Source: Mixophyes australis (lineage: Eukaryota > Chordata > Amphibia > Anura > Limnodynastidae). From it: a stretch of 64,000 nucleotides of DNA. A program made the translations under genes and the position numbers. The first letter of the stretch is position 1; the number at the start of each line of letters is the position of its first letter. Positions 25,813 through 37,851 of the stretch are shown here, piece after piece. Under the pieces are notes generated by a model that was given only the letters and a program-made list of their open reading frames with translations, was not told the origin of the DNA and searched no databases. The DNA lies in NCBI GenBank assembly GCA_036250195.1, contig JAVHZZ010000001.1:397360117-397424116 (forward strand), in the 5' to 3' direction.

Positions 25813-26234
25813 AAGCTGGGTACACACTACAGAAATTTCGACCAACTTTTTATGCAGAGTGATTTTACATACGATCAATGATCTGATCGCTCGGTCCATG
25901 GACTGCATACACACTAGCCTTGTTTAGGACGATAAGGGGAAGAGCGGACGTCCCTTTAGCGACTTTTTACAGCCATGTTGCCGTGAGCAATGACTGTAAT
26001 TTTGTACTCACTGTTGTGGATCGGTCAGAAGTTTATACACACTACACAGCGGAAACGAGATTGGACCGAAAATATTAAACGGTACGACCAACCAAATGAA
26101 GCGATAATCGTCCATTTGGGCAGACTTTCGACCATCGTGTCACTGCACACACTGACCCGACTTTTGAACGAGCAGTCTATGGCGGTTGTTTGAGACGATT
26201 ATTGGATGAAAACAGTGTAGTGTGTACCCAGCTT
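25813..26234. mobile_element. Non-autonomous DNA transposon with 18-bp inverted ends
   Basis: Perfect inverted ends: aagctgggtacacactac at 25813 and its complement ending at 26234. The interior is more GC- and CpG-rich than the surroundings and has no transposase; the ORF at 25990-26193 is spurious. The superfamily is unassigned because no clean target duplication is visible. Confidence 0.8.
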
Positions 26235-26388
26235 AAGCATTAATTAAAATAAGACAACAGACAGACACACAAAACTAAAACAAATGGAAGTTAAAAAGAT
26301 ATAGCATAAGTTAGTAAACAATCCAGCAGGACATGTAAGAAATAAAAAAAGAAAATGAAAAATCAGCTTAGTGCACTTTACATTATAT

Positions 26389-26576
26389 CAGTGGATCCCA
26401 AACTTTTTCAGTTCAAGGCACCCTTAGGGTCACCATAATTTTTTTGAAAGGCACCCCTAAATCAAAATAATTACCAATTAGTCTCCCGCCATGCTTACCA
26501 CTGGCCCTGGCCGAGGCACCCCTGTGAGATCGCGAGGCACCCCCGGGAGCCTAGGCACACAGTTTGGGAACCACTG
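26389..26576. mobile_element. Short hAT-type MITE
   Basis: Ends CAGTGGATCCCAAACTTT and its imperfect complement 'cagtttgggaaccactg', flanked by a perfect 8-bp duplication 'cattatat' at 26381-26388 and 26577-26584. The interior has repeated 'aggcacccc' phrases. The 188-bp length, CAGTGG ends and 8-bp duplication identify a non-autonomous hAT element. Confidence 0.9.
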
Positions 26577-26732
26577 CATTATATATTGCAAAATCAAGGC
26601 TCTATTCAAACCCAAATGCAATCTAAAATTATTAATACCATTTACTCCTAAACCTAAAATACAAGCTGGTTTAGACAAAATTGTTCAAAATGTAGAAGTT
26701 AGCCACAAAAGTCAAGCAATGTGACTTAAATA

Positions 26733-26775
26733 TATCATCATCAGCTATTTATATAGCACTACTAATACATACTAA
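26733..26775 (-). mobile_element. L2-type 3' tail fragment
   Basis: Reads 'catcatcagctatttatata' then 'gcac', the complement of the GC...TATATAAATA(GATG)n tail of L2-like LINEs. Only the tail is present. Confidence 0.4.
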
Positions 26776-28487
26776 ATACATATGGATTTAAACTCTTCAT
26801 AACATACCAAAGAGCTGTAACTGTTTTCCAGAATACAAACTCAAGGTATTTTTGGTACCAAGTTTATAAAGAAGCAGCATATTTGGTGCAAAGTATATAA
26901 CGTCAAGACATTTCTGTAGCCAAGTATAACATACCAAGCCATACCTAGTGCAAACTATACAAAGTTAAGTCATACTAGGTGCAAACAGTTGAGTCATTCT
27001 ATATGCCTAGCATGTGTTTCTAAGTTAGGCATATACTCAACTTTCTGGCACAGTTCAGAAAAACGCTATCAACAAGTAAGAATAGACAGATAGTTGTTCG
27101 GCGTCCTAGGCAACAGTAGGCATTTTTTGGTCACAAATGAGACAGGATTTGTCGATAGTCAGAATAAATAAACATCTTTTGCAATGATACTACTGAACAT
27201 CTAACGCACATGCTAGATAAATAATGCCATCCCTACTTACATGTATTTATGAATACACAGTGTGTATACATTAATTCCTAATAGTGCAATTCAAATGTAG
27301 ATTTCTTTGCTAGAATTGAACCTCAAGCTAACCAAAATGTTTTGTACTCTTTTCCTGGCAGATTTAAGATCAAGTCCTGCCACTGGGATAAGATCCTGTT
27401 CATGTTATGAAACAAAATTATTAACTTACATGAATAACAAAGGTATAAGAAAAATAACACTAAGGCTTAAACACAGACCTTTTACAGGTGCAAAATAATC
27501 TCAGCTTTTTCGTTAAACACTAGACAAAATAAAAGGAAAAAAAAATAAATAGTGTTGCTGTGACTTTAAGAGCCACTGCTTTCCATTACATATGTAGAAA
27601 TGGAAATATGTAGGGAAGTTATATTCCTAATTATTCCCATATGTTCTACTGCTAGTGAACATAACAATACTTATAAATAAGCCATATTTCTCTCTCCACA
27701 AAAAAAACATGAGCTAAGCTATTAATCAAACAGGCTAAGTCAAGCTTCTTCTAAACATTACAAGGAAATTTAAAAGCAATTGCTACATATTTAAAAAATC
27801 TATAATCCATCTATTACTTCCCATTTTGTTCCCAGTTGATAGGGATGATCTAAATGGTTTACATTATATGTCTTCCTTGTTGCTAGACTGAAAGTTTTAA
27901 TAAATTAAAGTTGACAAAAAACTTTTTGAAGACATCCATTATTTCTAACTTGCTCCCCAGAAACAAACCTAAGTTATTAAAACTTGAAGACCTCATGCAA
28001 GAGCAATACTAAACTGCATTTGGTGGTTATTTTTCATTATCCAGTTTTCAGAAGAAATTAATGGGCTAGTCAAATAGCACCTATTAAACGTTATACAGTA
28101 GCTACATTTCTACTTCTATCTGTCCAGGATTCCAATGAAATGCATCAAAACAACAGGTACAGGGCAGCACTATATACTTCTGCAAGCAACGATATTACCA
28201 TTTTGTTGATACACTGCCAGGTGTTTTTTCTATTCACTTATTAACTCATTTACTCATGATCCATGTAGATTTACACAGCAACACACTGTATGTTACATTT
28301 TCATTAAAACAGACTAATTATAACTGAATATGAATACTACATTGAGGAAGCAATGATAAATATTGTCTAAACTGCAGGAGGGCCTTGGGTTTGCCATATG
28401 GTAAAGACTTCAGGGTTATTTCAGGAGTTGTGGGCAAATACAAAGCAAAAATCAATGCTGTCAGAGGGTCTTGAAAACAGAAGCAGA
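26776..28487. other. fbxw7 intron sequence without recognised genes
   Basis: Contains loose local repeats of 'gtgcaaa(c/g)tata' at 26850-26990 and otherwise AT-rich unique DNA. No gene is supported. Confidence 0.45.
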
Positions 28488-28668
28488 CTAGGGAGTAAAT
28501 TTACTAAACTGCTGGTTTAAGAAAGTGGAGATGTTGCCTATAGCAACCAATCATTCTAGCTGTCATTTTATAGAATGTACTAAATAAATGATGGATAGAA
28601 TCTGATTGGTTGCTATAGGCAACATCTCCACTTTTTCAAACCCACAGTTTAGTAAATCTAGCTCTAGG
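28488..28668. mobile_element. Palindromic MITE ('gttgcctatagcaacc' family)
   Basis: Long imperfect inverted repeat. The left arm runs 'agtaaatttactaaactg' then 'gtggagatgttgcctatagc'; the right arm carries the complement and ends 'cagtttagtaaatctagctc'. Another partial copy lies at 53955-54075. It is non-coding. Confidence 0.8.
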
Positions 28669-28984
28669 TGGTTTCATCTGCTATTCATAGGGATGTAGCT
28701 GGGCATCAGAGAAAGCAGGGAGGTGATAGCGAATCATCACGGGGAGGTTCTGGGAGGTGTAGAGGTAATGCTTGGAGGCACATAGTTGGCCTTTGGGGGG
28801 TGGGAATAGGAGTACTCTCACATACATTTTCCCCAGTCACTAATAGGCTATAATGATGATAATAATGATAATTGAAGTTGGCACTTCAAGTTCCCTATGC
28901 TGAAATTTGTACTTAAGAGTGAAAAATCTGATGCAAACATAACATTGTCCTCTATTAAGATAATGGGCCTACGCTATTCCACCA

Positions 28985-29448
28985 GATGGCATCATTCTGG
29001 ATAAGTTACTAGAAGATGCATAATTGCCTGCTCTCTCTGATTCTCAGAGAAACTGCTTGGATGTGGATATAAGTCCACAAAAAGTATCTGCAGTGATATC
29101 AAATCTCATACTCCATAAAACGCCAGGCCCAGATGGGTTCTCTGGGGAGTATTATAAATTATTGAAAGTAGATGCCAGACCCATATTTTGCTGGACCTAT
29201 ACCGCACTACTCACCGATCACATCCTCTATATCCTACGTTTAAATCAGACATACCACCCTCATCCCGAACCCGCTGGCCGATCCAATGTTATTGTCATCA
29301 TATCGTTCTATTATTTTGTTGAATCTAGATTTCAAGATATTATCAAAGATAATGGCGAACAGACTTCAAGGTATTTTACCTTCTTTATTAACGGAAGGCT
29401 TTGGTAGACACTCAGTCAAAGGCATACGTTCAGTGATCGCAGATGCGG
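28985..29448 (+). pseudogene. L1-type reverse transcriptase fragment
   Basis: The plus strand encodes QRNCLDVDISPQKVSAVI...HKTPGPDGFSGEYYK, the finger region of L1/Tx1-type LINE reverse transcriptases (K-x-PGPDG-F). After a frame change it encodes IMANRLQGILPSLLTEGFGR, which matches the next conserved block (NRLQ..LP). The reading frame is broken and the fragment stops where the LTR-like repeat begins at about 29452, so the LTR appears to interrupt or truncate it. It is a dead fragment with no catalytic YADD block. Confidence 0.75.
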
Positions 29449-29451
29449 CAT

Positions 29452-30213
29452 GCTAATTAGATCTTTTGATGTGTGAAGGTCCAACATTGAAGGCCCAACA
29501 TTGATGGCAGGAACTTTTAATTAAGACTGGCTCCTAGATTGTCTGCATCTGAAAACCAGATGCAGGACATCACAGCATCTCTAGAATTTCATAGATAAGT
29601 GTAAATATTGTTGACTTGGCAATGCATGTAAATCCAAGTTTGTGTGAACACATTGCATCCCGATTCTAAAAATAGCCTGTGTCCAAATCAGTATAAAAAG
29701 CACTGTCTTGTACACTGAAATGTATCATTCTGATGTTCCATCTGACCTGATCACCTGGTACCTTCAACCAGTGTGAGAGCAAATAAACATCACTCGGCTT
29801 CAAGACCCTGCTTGACAACTTCTTCAATATTGCTGTAATCCAGTGACCTGCAGATTAGACCCTAAATCTAATCCGTTCTCCAGCTGTTTCTGAGGTTGGA
29901 CCCAGCTTTTCTGGTACCACCGCTCTGCCTGCAACCCAGCAGCTATGGTCAGTGTGATAGGCCAGGGGAGAACCATCCACAGCACCCGTGATCCTTAGTA
30001 AGAGGTCAGGAGTACCAGCCCAGGTACGCCAGTAACGAGGTACACTCGCAGAGCCAGTTACTCAGAAGAAACCGGGTACTGGATGCCGGAAAGGAGTCCA
30101 GTGGTGGCAGCATTGGTAAACCCCTCCTACTGCAGCAAGAGGGCGCATTTGGAATAACTAAAAGAAACGGTGGCAATGTAAGCCCAGCCGGTTCCAAGCA
30201 ACAACAGACAGGG
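29452..30213 (+). mobile_element. LTR-like repeat, copy 2 (longer form)
   Basis: Aligns with 19811-20292. It has a TATA-like box at 29692-29700, AATAAA at 29782-29787 and the same right boundary 'caacaacagacaggg'. It contains about 230 extra bp (roughly 29908-30160) that are missing from copy 1. This is consistent with an LTR of an old endogenous retrovirus or Gypsy-type element. The paired copies are in the same orientation 9.6 kb apart, but the DNA between them does not look like an internal region, so they are more likely separate insertions. Confidence 0.65.
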
Positions 30214-31481
30214 TGGCATAGGCGGTCCATCCTACCACAGCAAGAAAATGCATTCTCCACGTGCGGATCCAGGGCTCTCCTCCTACGCTTGATCTCTTCA
30301 AGGAAAAACTTTTCTTTGTCATGAGGACGGACTGGTTGAAGGTCTCCCTTCAAACAACAAAACAGGCAGATTTATTGAGACATGGACAAGCTTCATTCAC
30401 AATTTGCCTGTCCTTATGAGAGAAAAGTTGCATGTTTTCGTCAGACAGACACTCTGATGTGAGACTAGAATATTCTTACCTATATCTCTCAATGATTAAT
30501 CGCTGCCGAGACCACAGTCTTTCTTTGCCTTAGACCACACAGACCCTTATATATTGTATGCCTTGGGGTTGTCTCCAATAAGAGACACCACCTCTACCAA
30601 TTTCTGTTATGTGGAATTGATTTATACTGCCTATTGTGTTTTTGATTACGAACCTTAAACCTATGTTTATCATTATGGTTACAAATGCTTCTTACCATGT
30701 ACACGTCAGAAGTGCTTAAAAAAAATAAACCCAGTAGAACTATTTTAAATTTAACTTTTTTGTGGTAATTATGTATACTTTTATTAAACACCCCCCCCCC
30801 ACTCCCCAAAAAAAATGGGATCCCTAATGTTGATTGAATCTAGCGTTTTTAATTCTATTCGAAAAAAGTGCGTTTTTGCCCTAACGCAAAACATGAGGCA
30901 GATAATGTAATTTGGTTTGGATTCTTGGATTCAGGAGGAGGACTGACTAATACAGAGGACTGCCCCTGAACACTGGAGATCCAGGCACATCTGCCATCTA
31001 ATTACCTCTAATAAATAATACTAGCCAATATAATATAACAATGAACAACTTAGAGATATAGGTTAATAACGGTTTTGCATATTTACCATCACTGATATTT
31101 TAAATGCTGCTTGTTATGTTTGTTTTTTTACATTTCTTGAGAATTAACTAAGGAAGCTCAGAAAAGAAACATTCAAGGAGCACTGCTGTGAGCTCTACAA
31201 TCCCCTAATTATAGCATGTTATAAATGCACTTTTCTACAGATAGCTATACAATTGGACACTCTGGTGCAAATGGTATGCTGAACAAGAGCGGTGATTGCA
31301 ATGAGTGCTAGGATTCCCGAGGTTGGTATAATAGGCGCGTGAGAGAACACAAATCCGTAAACAAGTAACAAAATGTAAAATGGCTTCTGTGCGGGGGCAA
31401 AGAGAGGAGCTAATTACAACAAAGCTGCAAAACAAAGTGTTAAAGAAAATAAATCTCCTATACAAATATAACACACACAAT
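30214..31481. other. Intronic sequence with possible retroelement remnants
   Basis: The minus-strand ORF at 30006-30353 spans the LTR boundary and shows a charged segment (EEIKRRRRALDPH) that I cannot assign. A C-run lies at 30790-30799. No gene is supported. Confidence 0.4.
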
Positions 31482-31597
<116 letters not shown>

Positions 31598-32012
31598 CAC
31601 ACCCACGTTAACCCGTGCATGATACTCATGCATTCTAGTCAAATCAAGCTACTTAAGGTGTTAAAAAGGTTCTTGTCATGCATTTGGGCCATAGCCCAGG
31701 CCTCAACCACCAACCACTCCCCACTGTCACCCCCGGCAACCACCACTCCCAACTGTCACTTCTCCTTCAAGAAATATATATATATTTTTTTAAAATCTTT
31801 ATAAACACTTTTAACAATTAACAAATTAAATTAACAAATTAGAAACATCTTAGTATATCAAATTTCAGCCCTTTCTGATTTTTTTTTTTCCACACACACT
31901 AAGAATTTAGTTGGGCAGTGTATAACTCCGCCCAGCAGGTGGCGCTGCAGCTTGGTTTTATTTTTTCCACACACAGACAGACTAACACACGCCACTAGAC
32001 ATTTATATTATA

Positions 32013-32015
<3 letters not shown>
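31598..32015. mobile_element. Dispersed repeat bracketed by TA microsatellites
   Basis: About 420 bp between two long TA tracts. It starts 'cacgttaacccgtgcatgat' and ends near 'gacatttatattatagaata', with 'ctccgcccagcaggtggcgc' inside. The ends next to CA/TA repeats and the compact GC-rich motifs suggest a transposable element that carries or targets TA repeats. Its class is not known to me. Confidence 0.45.
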
Positions 32016-32059
<44 letters not shown>

Positions 32060-32090
32060 CACACATATACATATACACACATATACATAT

Positions 32091-32167
<77 letters not shown>

Positions 32168-32180
32168 TATACACAGATAT
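32016..32180. repeat. Long interrupted (TA)n/(CA)n tract
   Basis: TA repeats interrupted by 'catatacacacatatacata' and then a second long TA run. The ORFs here are artefacts. Confidence 0.95.
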
Positions 32181-34184
32181 AGTGATGCTTGTAACTTATT
32201 AATAGACGAGTGGGTTACCATAATTTGAAGTACCATGGTTAGAAAAAAAATATTTTAAAATTTAAAATAACTCCTGTTTTTCCTCTCATACTGCCACCAA
32301 CATTCTCCTCCCCATTAAATTGTTTAGTAGTGCTCCTCTCAGTGATTATAGGATACACTCATTTGCAGCACCAATTATTTACTTTATCTTTTTGAACAAT
32401 GGGTTTCCAGATACTAGATCAAATGCCTGTAACTCTATTGTTACTTCAGAACACTTGGCAAATTGTTTCTCAAGCTCTGTATACAAATAAAAATATATTT
32501 GGTTAACAGTGAACAAGTGCTATTCAAACTGCAACTCCTCCAAAAAAAGGCACCAAAAAAATAAAGAAGAAGAAAAAAAAATATATAAAAAATTATACAA
32601 TCGATTCAATACTCAAATTATGACAAAACGTTGTTTTAATATTATTAGCACTGTGACTTGCAGGACCTGTGTCTAGAAAGCTTATTCCAGAAGTCGTGCT
32701 TCAGGAGACAGCAAATAGAGAGTCTACAGCAATGTAAACATCCATTAGAGTGCGCACTAATTCCAAGCACCTACTGCATCTATGGGCTGCCAGTAAATCA
32801 AGGATCCTATTACAAAATCAATTACTGCAGCGCATTTCCTCTGCTGCAAAACCTGGCGATGGCCAAATGATATGGGATACTTTTTACAAGACCAAGACAA
32901 TTGCGCCTTTTCTCCAACATTCTTTACACACAGTTAAGTTCAAATGACCCACTTGGACCTTTATCAGTAATGAAATCTAGTTGGTTACCTTTGGCTGGCT
33001 AAGGCATTCGAAGGAGAGCCTCTGCAATGGGTCTGATGGATAGCTGCAAGAAAGCAAATCGGAGCAGCAGGTCGAGCGGCCCAGCCTCTTCATTAAAGAA
33101 GAAATGATGCTGCAGCCACAGCCACACATTGACTTGCTCAGGAGACGAGTTCTTTCCTTAGGAAATAACCACTGCTATTGTCCCACATGCACTCACGGCT
33201 AACTGGCTGCCTCATTACGTAGCTCCCTGGATGCAATGAACACTGATCAATAGAAGAGGAAAAAATGTACAGGAAAAATAAAGCAACTACCGACTAGAGC
33301 TTGTGGGAGAATATGCCGGTCACTATAGTGCTTTCCTAAACGTGCAAGCTGCTGAATCCTAAGTGCAAGTATCAGAGTTCACAAAAGCATTTTTTCTTCA
33401 GTGAGGTAAGTCTTTTTGTAGTTATTCAAGGTGAATGTTCATAGAACCACAAGTAGTACTGTACAATAGCAGGCAACATACACTGTACTGTGACACAAGA
33501 GCTGTCCTGTTCAGATGTTATGGCTCTGTAACCTATCCAACCTGTTATCCCTTTGGGTGATGGTGCTCTCTAAGCCACAGCCAACAGGAATCAGCCACAC
33601 CTCTCACAGCTGTCCCCAAGTACCCTGTTGGAGAAACGTTCAGCACCTGAAATATGCCTCCTTAGTCAGAAGCAGGGAATGGCTTACTAGATGTGCTTCT
33701 CTGCTTGCCAATCACAGCAGTTGACCTTTCCTGACTCCAGTGTTCAGAAAGGACTTGCCAATTACAAACGGCAAGCACGAACCTGATCTCTCCATTGAGC
33801 TGCACATCTATTTGCTGTAATAATATGGCAAGTACAATTCTGCATCCATAATACTATCAAGATGCAAGCTCACAAGCATCTTCAAAGCTTAGAAAACAAA
33901 TCATGTCCACATAAAAAAAAAACTAAAATGAAAAGAAATCCCCTTATATAAAAACCTGCTATTTCAAGGTGTACAGCTCACAAGTATATTAAAGCACTTC
34001 TAAATTATCTTACGCTTGATCAGAAGCTGCGATCAGACAGGAGAATTCTGTCTCACCAGCAACCATCAGTTTACATATTTACACTAAAGATTTAGTTTTC
34101 ACATCTCGTGATAAGAACCACAGCGACATGCCAATGCCGAGGCTGAACAATACACAAGCGGAAGGAAAAGGACAAAATTAAGCA
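32181..34184. other. fbxw7 intron with a less AT-rich island
   Basis: Roughly 32640-33730 is less AT-rich than its surroundings. It holds one exon-like segment (minus 33043-32989: acceptor 'tttgctttcttgcag' and donor AAAG|GTAACC) listed as a finding. The overlapping plus-strand ORFs at 32658-32870 and 32750-32947 have no recognisable motif. No gene is confirmed. Confidence 0.4.
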
Positions 34185-34508
34185 TCATGACGACATGTAA
34201 GCATGTTGTAAGATAATATCCTCTCTTCCATCACCTTGCTGTGCCCTTTTCATATTAAATGGTGATATCACATCTGGCTGCAGGTTAACCATAGCCGGGA
34301 TGTGCTGAGGTAATGAAGAACTGAAGCACTCTGGCAATTGGTACTCTGGTTGAAAACAAGCAAAATAATGCAGTAACCCTTTTACTCGCCTGCTGGAGGT
34401 ACTGTCTGCTGCATAGAATTTTAAATCCTCATTCATCTGCAGATGCAATTCAGCTGCTTTTGCCAAGGACTTGGCTTTTTCTCTGTCTCTTGCTTCCCTG
34501 AGCTGCTT
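34185..34508 (-). CDS. Unidentified exon-like ORF (possible terminal coding exon)
   Basis: On the minus strand an acceptor-like 'gaacagcccctgtag' is followed by 107 open codons and TGA at 34187-34185. The predicted peptide begins KQLREARDREKAKSLAKAAE, a charged, probably helical segment, and continues through MNEDLKFYAAD and VKGLLHYFACFQPEYQLPE to HAYMSS. Its composition looks like real protein rather than AT-rich noise. I do not recognise the family. An in-frame TAG lies exactly at the acceptor, so translation would need an upstream exon. It could be the last exon of a gene nested in or overlapping the fbxw7 intron, an alternative exon, or a pseudogene fragment. No nearby AATAAA on the minus strand was found. 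Confidence 0.3.
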   Translation of the reverse strand, partial: KQLREARDREKAKSLAKAAELHLQMNEDLKFYAADSTSSRRVKGLLHYFACFQPEYQLPECFSSSLPQHIPAMVNLQPDVISPFNMKRAQQGDGREDIILQHAYMSS

Positions 34509-35394
34509 CTACAGGGGCTGTTCAAGAAAAGTGCCGATTGTGTGGAAAATTTAAAGTAATACCAGGTGAAATAACTTTGATTTTAGGAGGTGGTTAACCA
34601 ACTTCTTCGGAGCAGCAGCTGGATTCATTCTGATTGGAAATGCTCATGTCCGACACGATGTAATTATGAAGCGGAGATGTGGATGATGCTGTTTTGCACT
34701 GAGCTGGCAGAGGCAGCCATGAGAATCAATGTAAACATAGTATATTAAAGTGCAAGGGTCACATATCAACTATAACTGCTTCCACGCACGTAAATCTCAC
34801 AGCAATGCATGAGGAGTAACACTTTACATTCTTTATCAACATAGGAATAACATTCTTTTCACAACCCTGCACTGTTACAAACAACTCAAGATTAATAAGT
34901 TTAAGCGTGTTTGTGTATTGTTTAAAACCTTTGATGTGTCCAGGGGGTACGAAAAATGATGTACAAACTGTTTGTCAACCACAAAATGGCTTTACAGATA
35001 AAAAAAAAAAAGTCAATAAGTACTGAGTATACATAAGGTGCGCATTATCACAAATAACACCATACGTTCCTTGAGACAGAAAGCACAAGTGAATACATGC
35101 TGTTCTTACAAAGACCTATTCAGTAACGGTCAGAGCAGGAAGGTCATTGTTATGTGACACAAAGTACATTATCACTAAACAGAAAACAAACCTTTGTCAC
35201 AGGCAGCATCTCAGCATACTGTGAGCCAAAACTGTTTTTGCTCAAAAAAAATAAAAAAAGTATTTCATTACACTTTATGGGGGGTTAAGAAATAAAGTTA
35301 TTCCAATTTAAATTGCCTATATTAGTTTACCCAGCAACTCTATCTGCTAGTTGTAAGTTCAACAATAGCAAAATATGTACTTTATATTAGTAAC

Positions 35395-35446
35395 ATTTAT
35401 TTACACGGTGCCACATGAGGTCCACAGCACCGTACAGAGGAATTAT
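35395..35446 (-). mobile_element. L2-type 3' tail fragment
   Basis: Plus strand 'acatttatttacacggtgcc' followed by 'cagcaccgtacagag' is the complement of the CTGTACGG(T)GCTG...GGCACC...TAAATAAAT tail of L2-like LINEs. It is only a tail. Confidence 0.5.
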
Positions 35447-35532
35447 ATTTTGCATATTTTAGGTTTGCTTAAATAAAATGCTTTCATCGTAGTCGTGCAT
35501 TTTTTTACTGTTACTATGGAAAAAATTAACGC

Positions 35533-35600
35533 TCATTTTTGCTCGCACCTCTGTGGGGTGCGAGCAAAAATGATGGAGATTTTTTACAATTGAATCTGCT
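35533..35600. mobile_element. MITE remnant with 17-bp perfect hairpin
   Basis: Arms tcatttttgctcgcacc (35533-35549) and its exact complement (35557-35573) enclose a 7-nt loop. The flank 'caattgaatctgctcct' resembles the ends of other MITEs in the window (58195, 52910). Confidence 0.6.
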
Positions 35601-37851
35601 CCTAAAAGTATAAGTGTGCAGTAACCAACAGCAACTAATCAGAACTTAGCTTGACAAAGCTAAAACAAGTTGTACTGTAAATCACAGCAACAAGACATCT
35701 ATATCTATGGTGGCCACATGCTGCAATAGATATTAGGCAATTATTCTCTCAATGGCCAACAAACACTCAAATTAAACAGATAAGAAAATTGTAGGCCACA
35801 GTGCCCTGGATATAAATTACCTTGTGATTAAGGAAAAAGAGAACTTGTCATCAGAGTAGTGGGAGAACATGAGACAAGTAACATCCAGAGGCCAGAGATA
35901 TATGGATCATAATACTAAACACAGCAAACAAAAACAGAATGAAAAAGATAATTTTAAAAGAAAAGAAAAAAAAATCAAAAACTACATTACGTTGATTGAT
36001 ATTCTATGAATAATAAAAAAAACTCAAATACCCATAAAATAAGAGTGTCAGAAAAAGAATAACATCTAAATAAGGACAAAAGAAAATAAGGTGCATAAAA
36101 AGTGACAGAATGAATTGGTCTCGGAGAAAGTACTCTAGCAGGAAGGAAATATGAAGAGCAAACGTCTAATCAATTATGTATAACCTGGTTTCTGTGTGTC
36201 AGCTACTTTATTGTAATATTGATTAAGAGGATGTATATACATAGGGCTAATGATACACACCGGAGATATGTGCAACCGACAGCCGGGGGAGAGGGGGTGG
36301 GAGACATGATGGAACAAAGTCATTACACAGTTAGTATTTGCAGGTCTAGTTTTTGGATTTGCTGCTCTTATTTCTCAGCTCCTTGATTTTCAAAGAGTAT
36401 ATGAAAAGTACAGGAACTTCAGCAAGTCCCAGATTTGGGCAGAGACCAGGTGTATTACACAGATTTTTTACTGCTATGTTATTAAAATCATTTATCAAAG
36501 AACTCAATTCCATTTCCTTGTTTGAAAAATAATAAAAGATGGAAAATACGGTACACTATCCATAGATTTTCTATTGCACAGATATGTACTCGTAAAAAAA
36601 AGAAAAGAAAAGAAAAAAAACGGGACATATTTTTATTGATGCTATCCTGAATCCTGTATGTGTGGTGGGTAAAAGTGCCAGATAAAATGAGATCTCTGCT
36701 TTAGAGCTGTGAGATTGAGCAGTGCTCTCCTCCAGGGAAATAAGCACAGCGGTGCTGATATGCTTTTCTATTATCACAATAAGGATTTTTTTCTCCAGCC
36801 ACTGGAATGAATTACAAATATTTGCAGGTTGTGATGTATTTCATGAAACTAAGAAAAAAAAAAAAAAAGTTGCTCAGTGATGCATTTGTACATAAGAACT
36901 TCAGAACCACAAACACACATGGAGGACTCTAATCTAGCAATACAGCTATAGGGCAGACACAGACAAATACAATACAGAAATCAACCCCTTTGAAACGGAT
37001 TAACAATATGATATCTAAAAAGTAATCTGTGCAAAGACTACATGACATCATAGATGTTAGCATTTAGATGAGCACTTATCAAGCAGAGGATATCTTTATC
37101 TAGTAGGCAACTAAAGGACAAATCATCAAGACATTAATTACCATGTGACCTCTACACAGTCTTGCAAATGTGCACATTCTCTGGTTAATACGGCAGTGCA
37201 CTGGTAGGTGGAACTTACTCTAGCTCCCATTGCCCTCACAATTTACCTTCTACAAACATGCATGTTTAAAACCTGCTCAAACAACCCACACAGAAAAAAT
37301 GCTGAGTCTGTAAAAGAAAAAATGGTAGAAATAACAAAAGAATCAATGTCCATTTACAGGAAAGAGGCTACAATGCATAGGAATGATTTTAAAATAGGCT
37401 GCAACTCTATTTAGAAGACTGACTTCCATTTAACAGCACAGGCCAGATCACAGTGTTTGGAGTGAAAGAGAATGCTTGCCATCAATCATCAGGAGTTCTG
37501 CTCTACTGCCCATCAATGCACAACATACACCACCTGTACATTTACGCACAACTGAGGTATGTGTGGCCAAGTTTCAAAGCAGGAAATATTTAAACATAAT
37601 TATTACTAGTAGGTGTTACAAAAGAAGCTTTTAAGAAGACGTGGGCAATCATTTTTATGTAGAGGCAGAATAAATGCACACACAATGCTAGGACTAAGTG
37701 TAATCTGATACCTTTGAACACACTGAGCATGCACGTTAAAGAACACTAAATTATAGTTAAATCTGTCGAAGAACTGTTGCATGGCTTGGGGGTGAACTAG
37801 ATGCACACCCTCAGATGCTGACCTGACCAGCACCCAGCACTCGCTTCTTAC

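Larger units (their letters stand above)
34512..37851. other. fbxw7 intron sequence
   Basis: AT-rich DNA with A-runs (36595-36620, 36853-36868). It contains a small L2-tail fragment and a hairpin, both listed separately. The ORFs at 36571-36777 and 37208-37414 have no recognisable features. Confidence 0.5.

Noticed and set aside
20293..29451. Provirus flanked by the two LTR-like repeats
   Set aside because: The DNA between them contains unrelated MITEs, an L2 tail and an L1 fragment, and no gag, pol or env-like frames, so the two repeats are better read as separate solo insertions.
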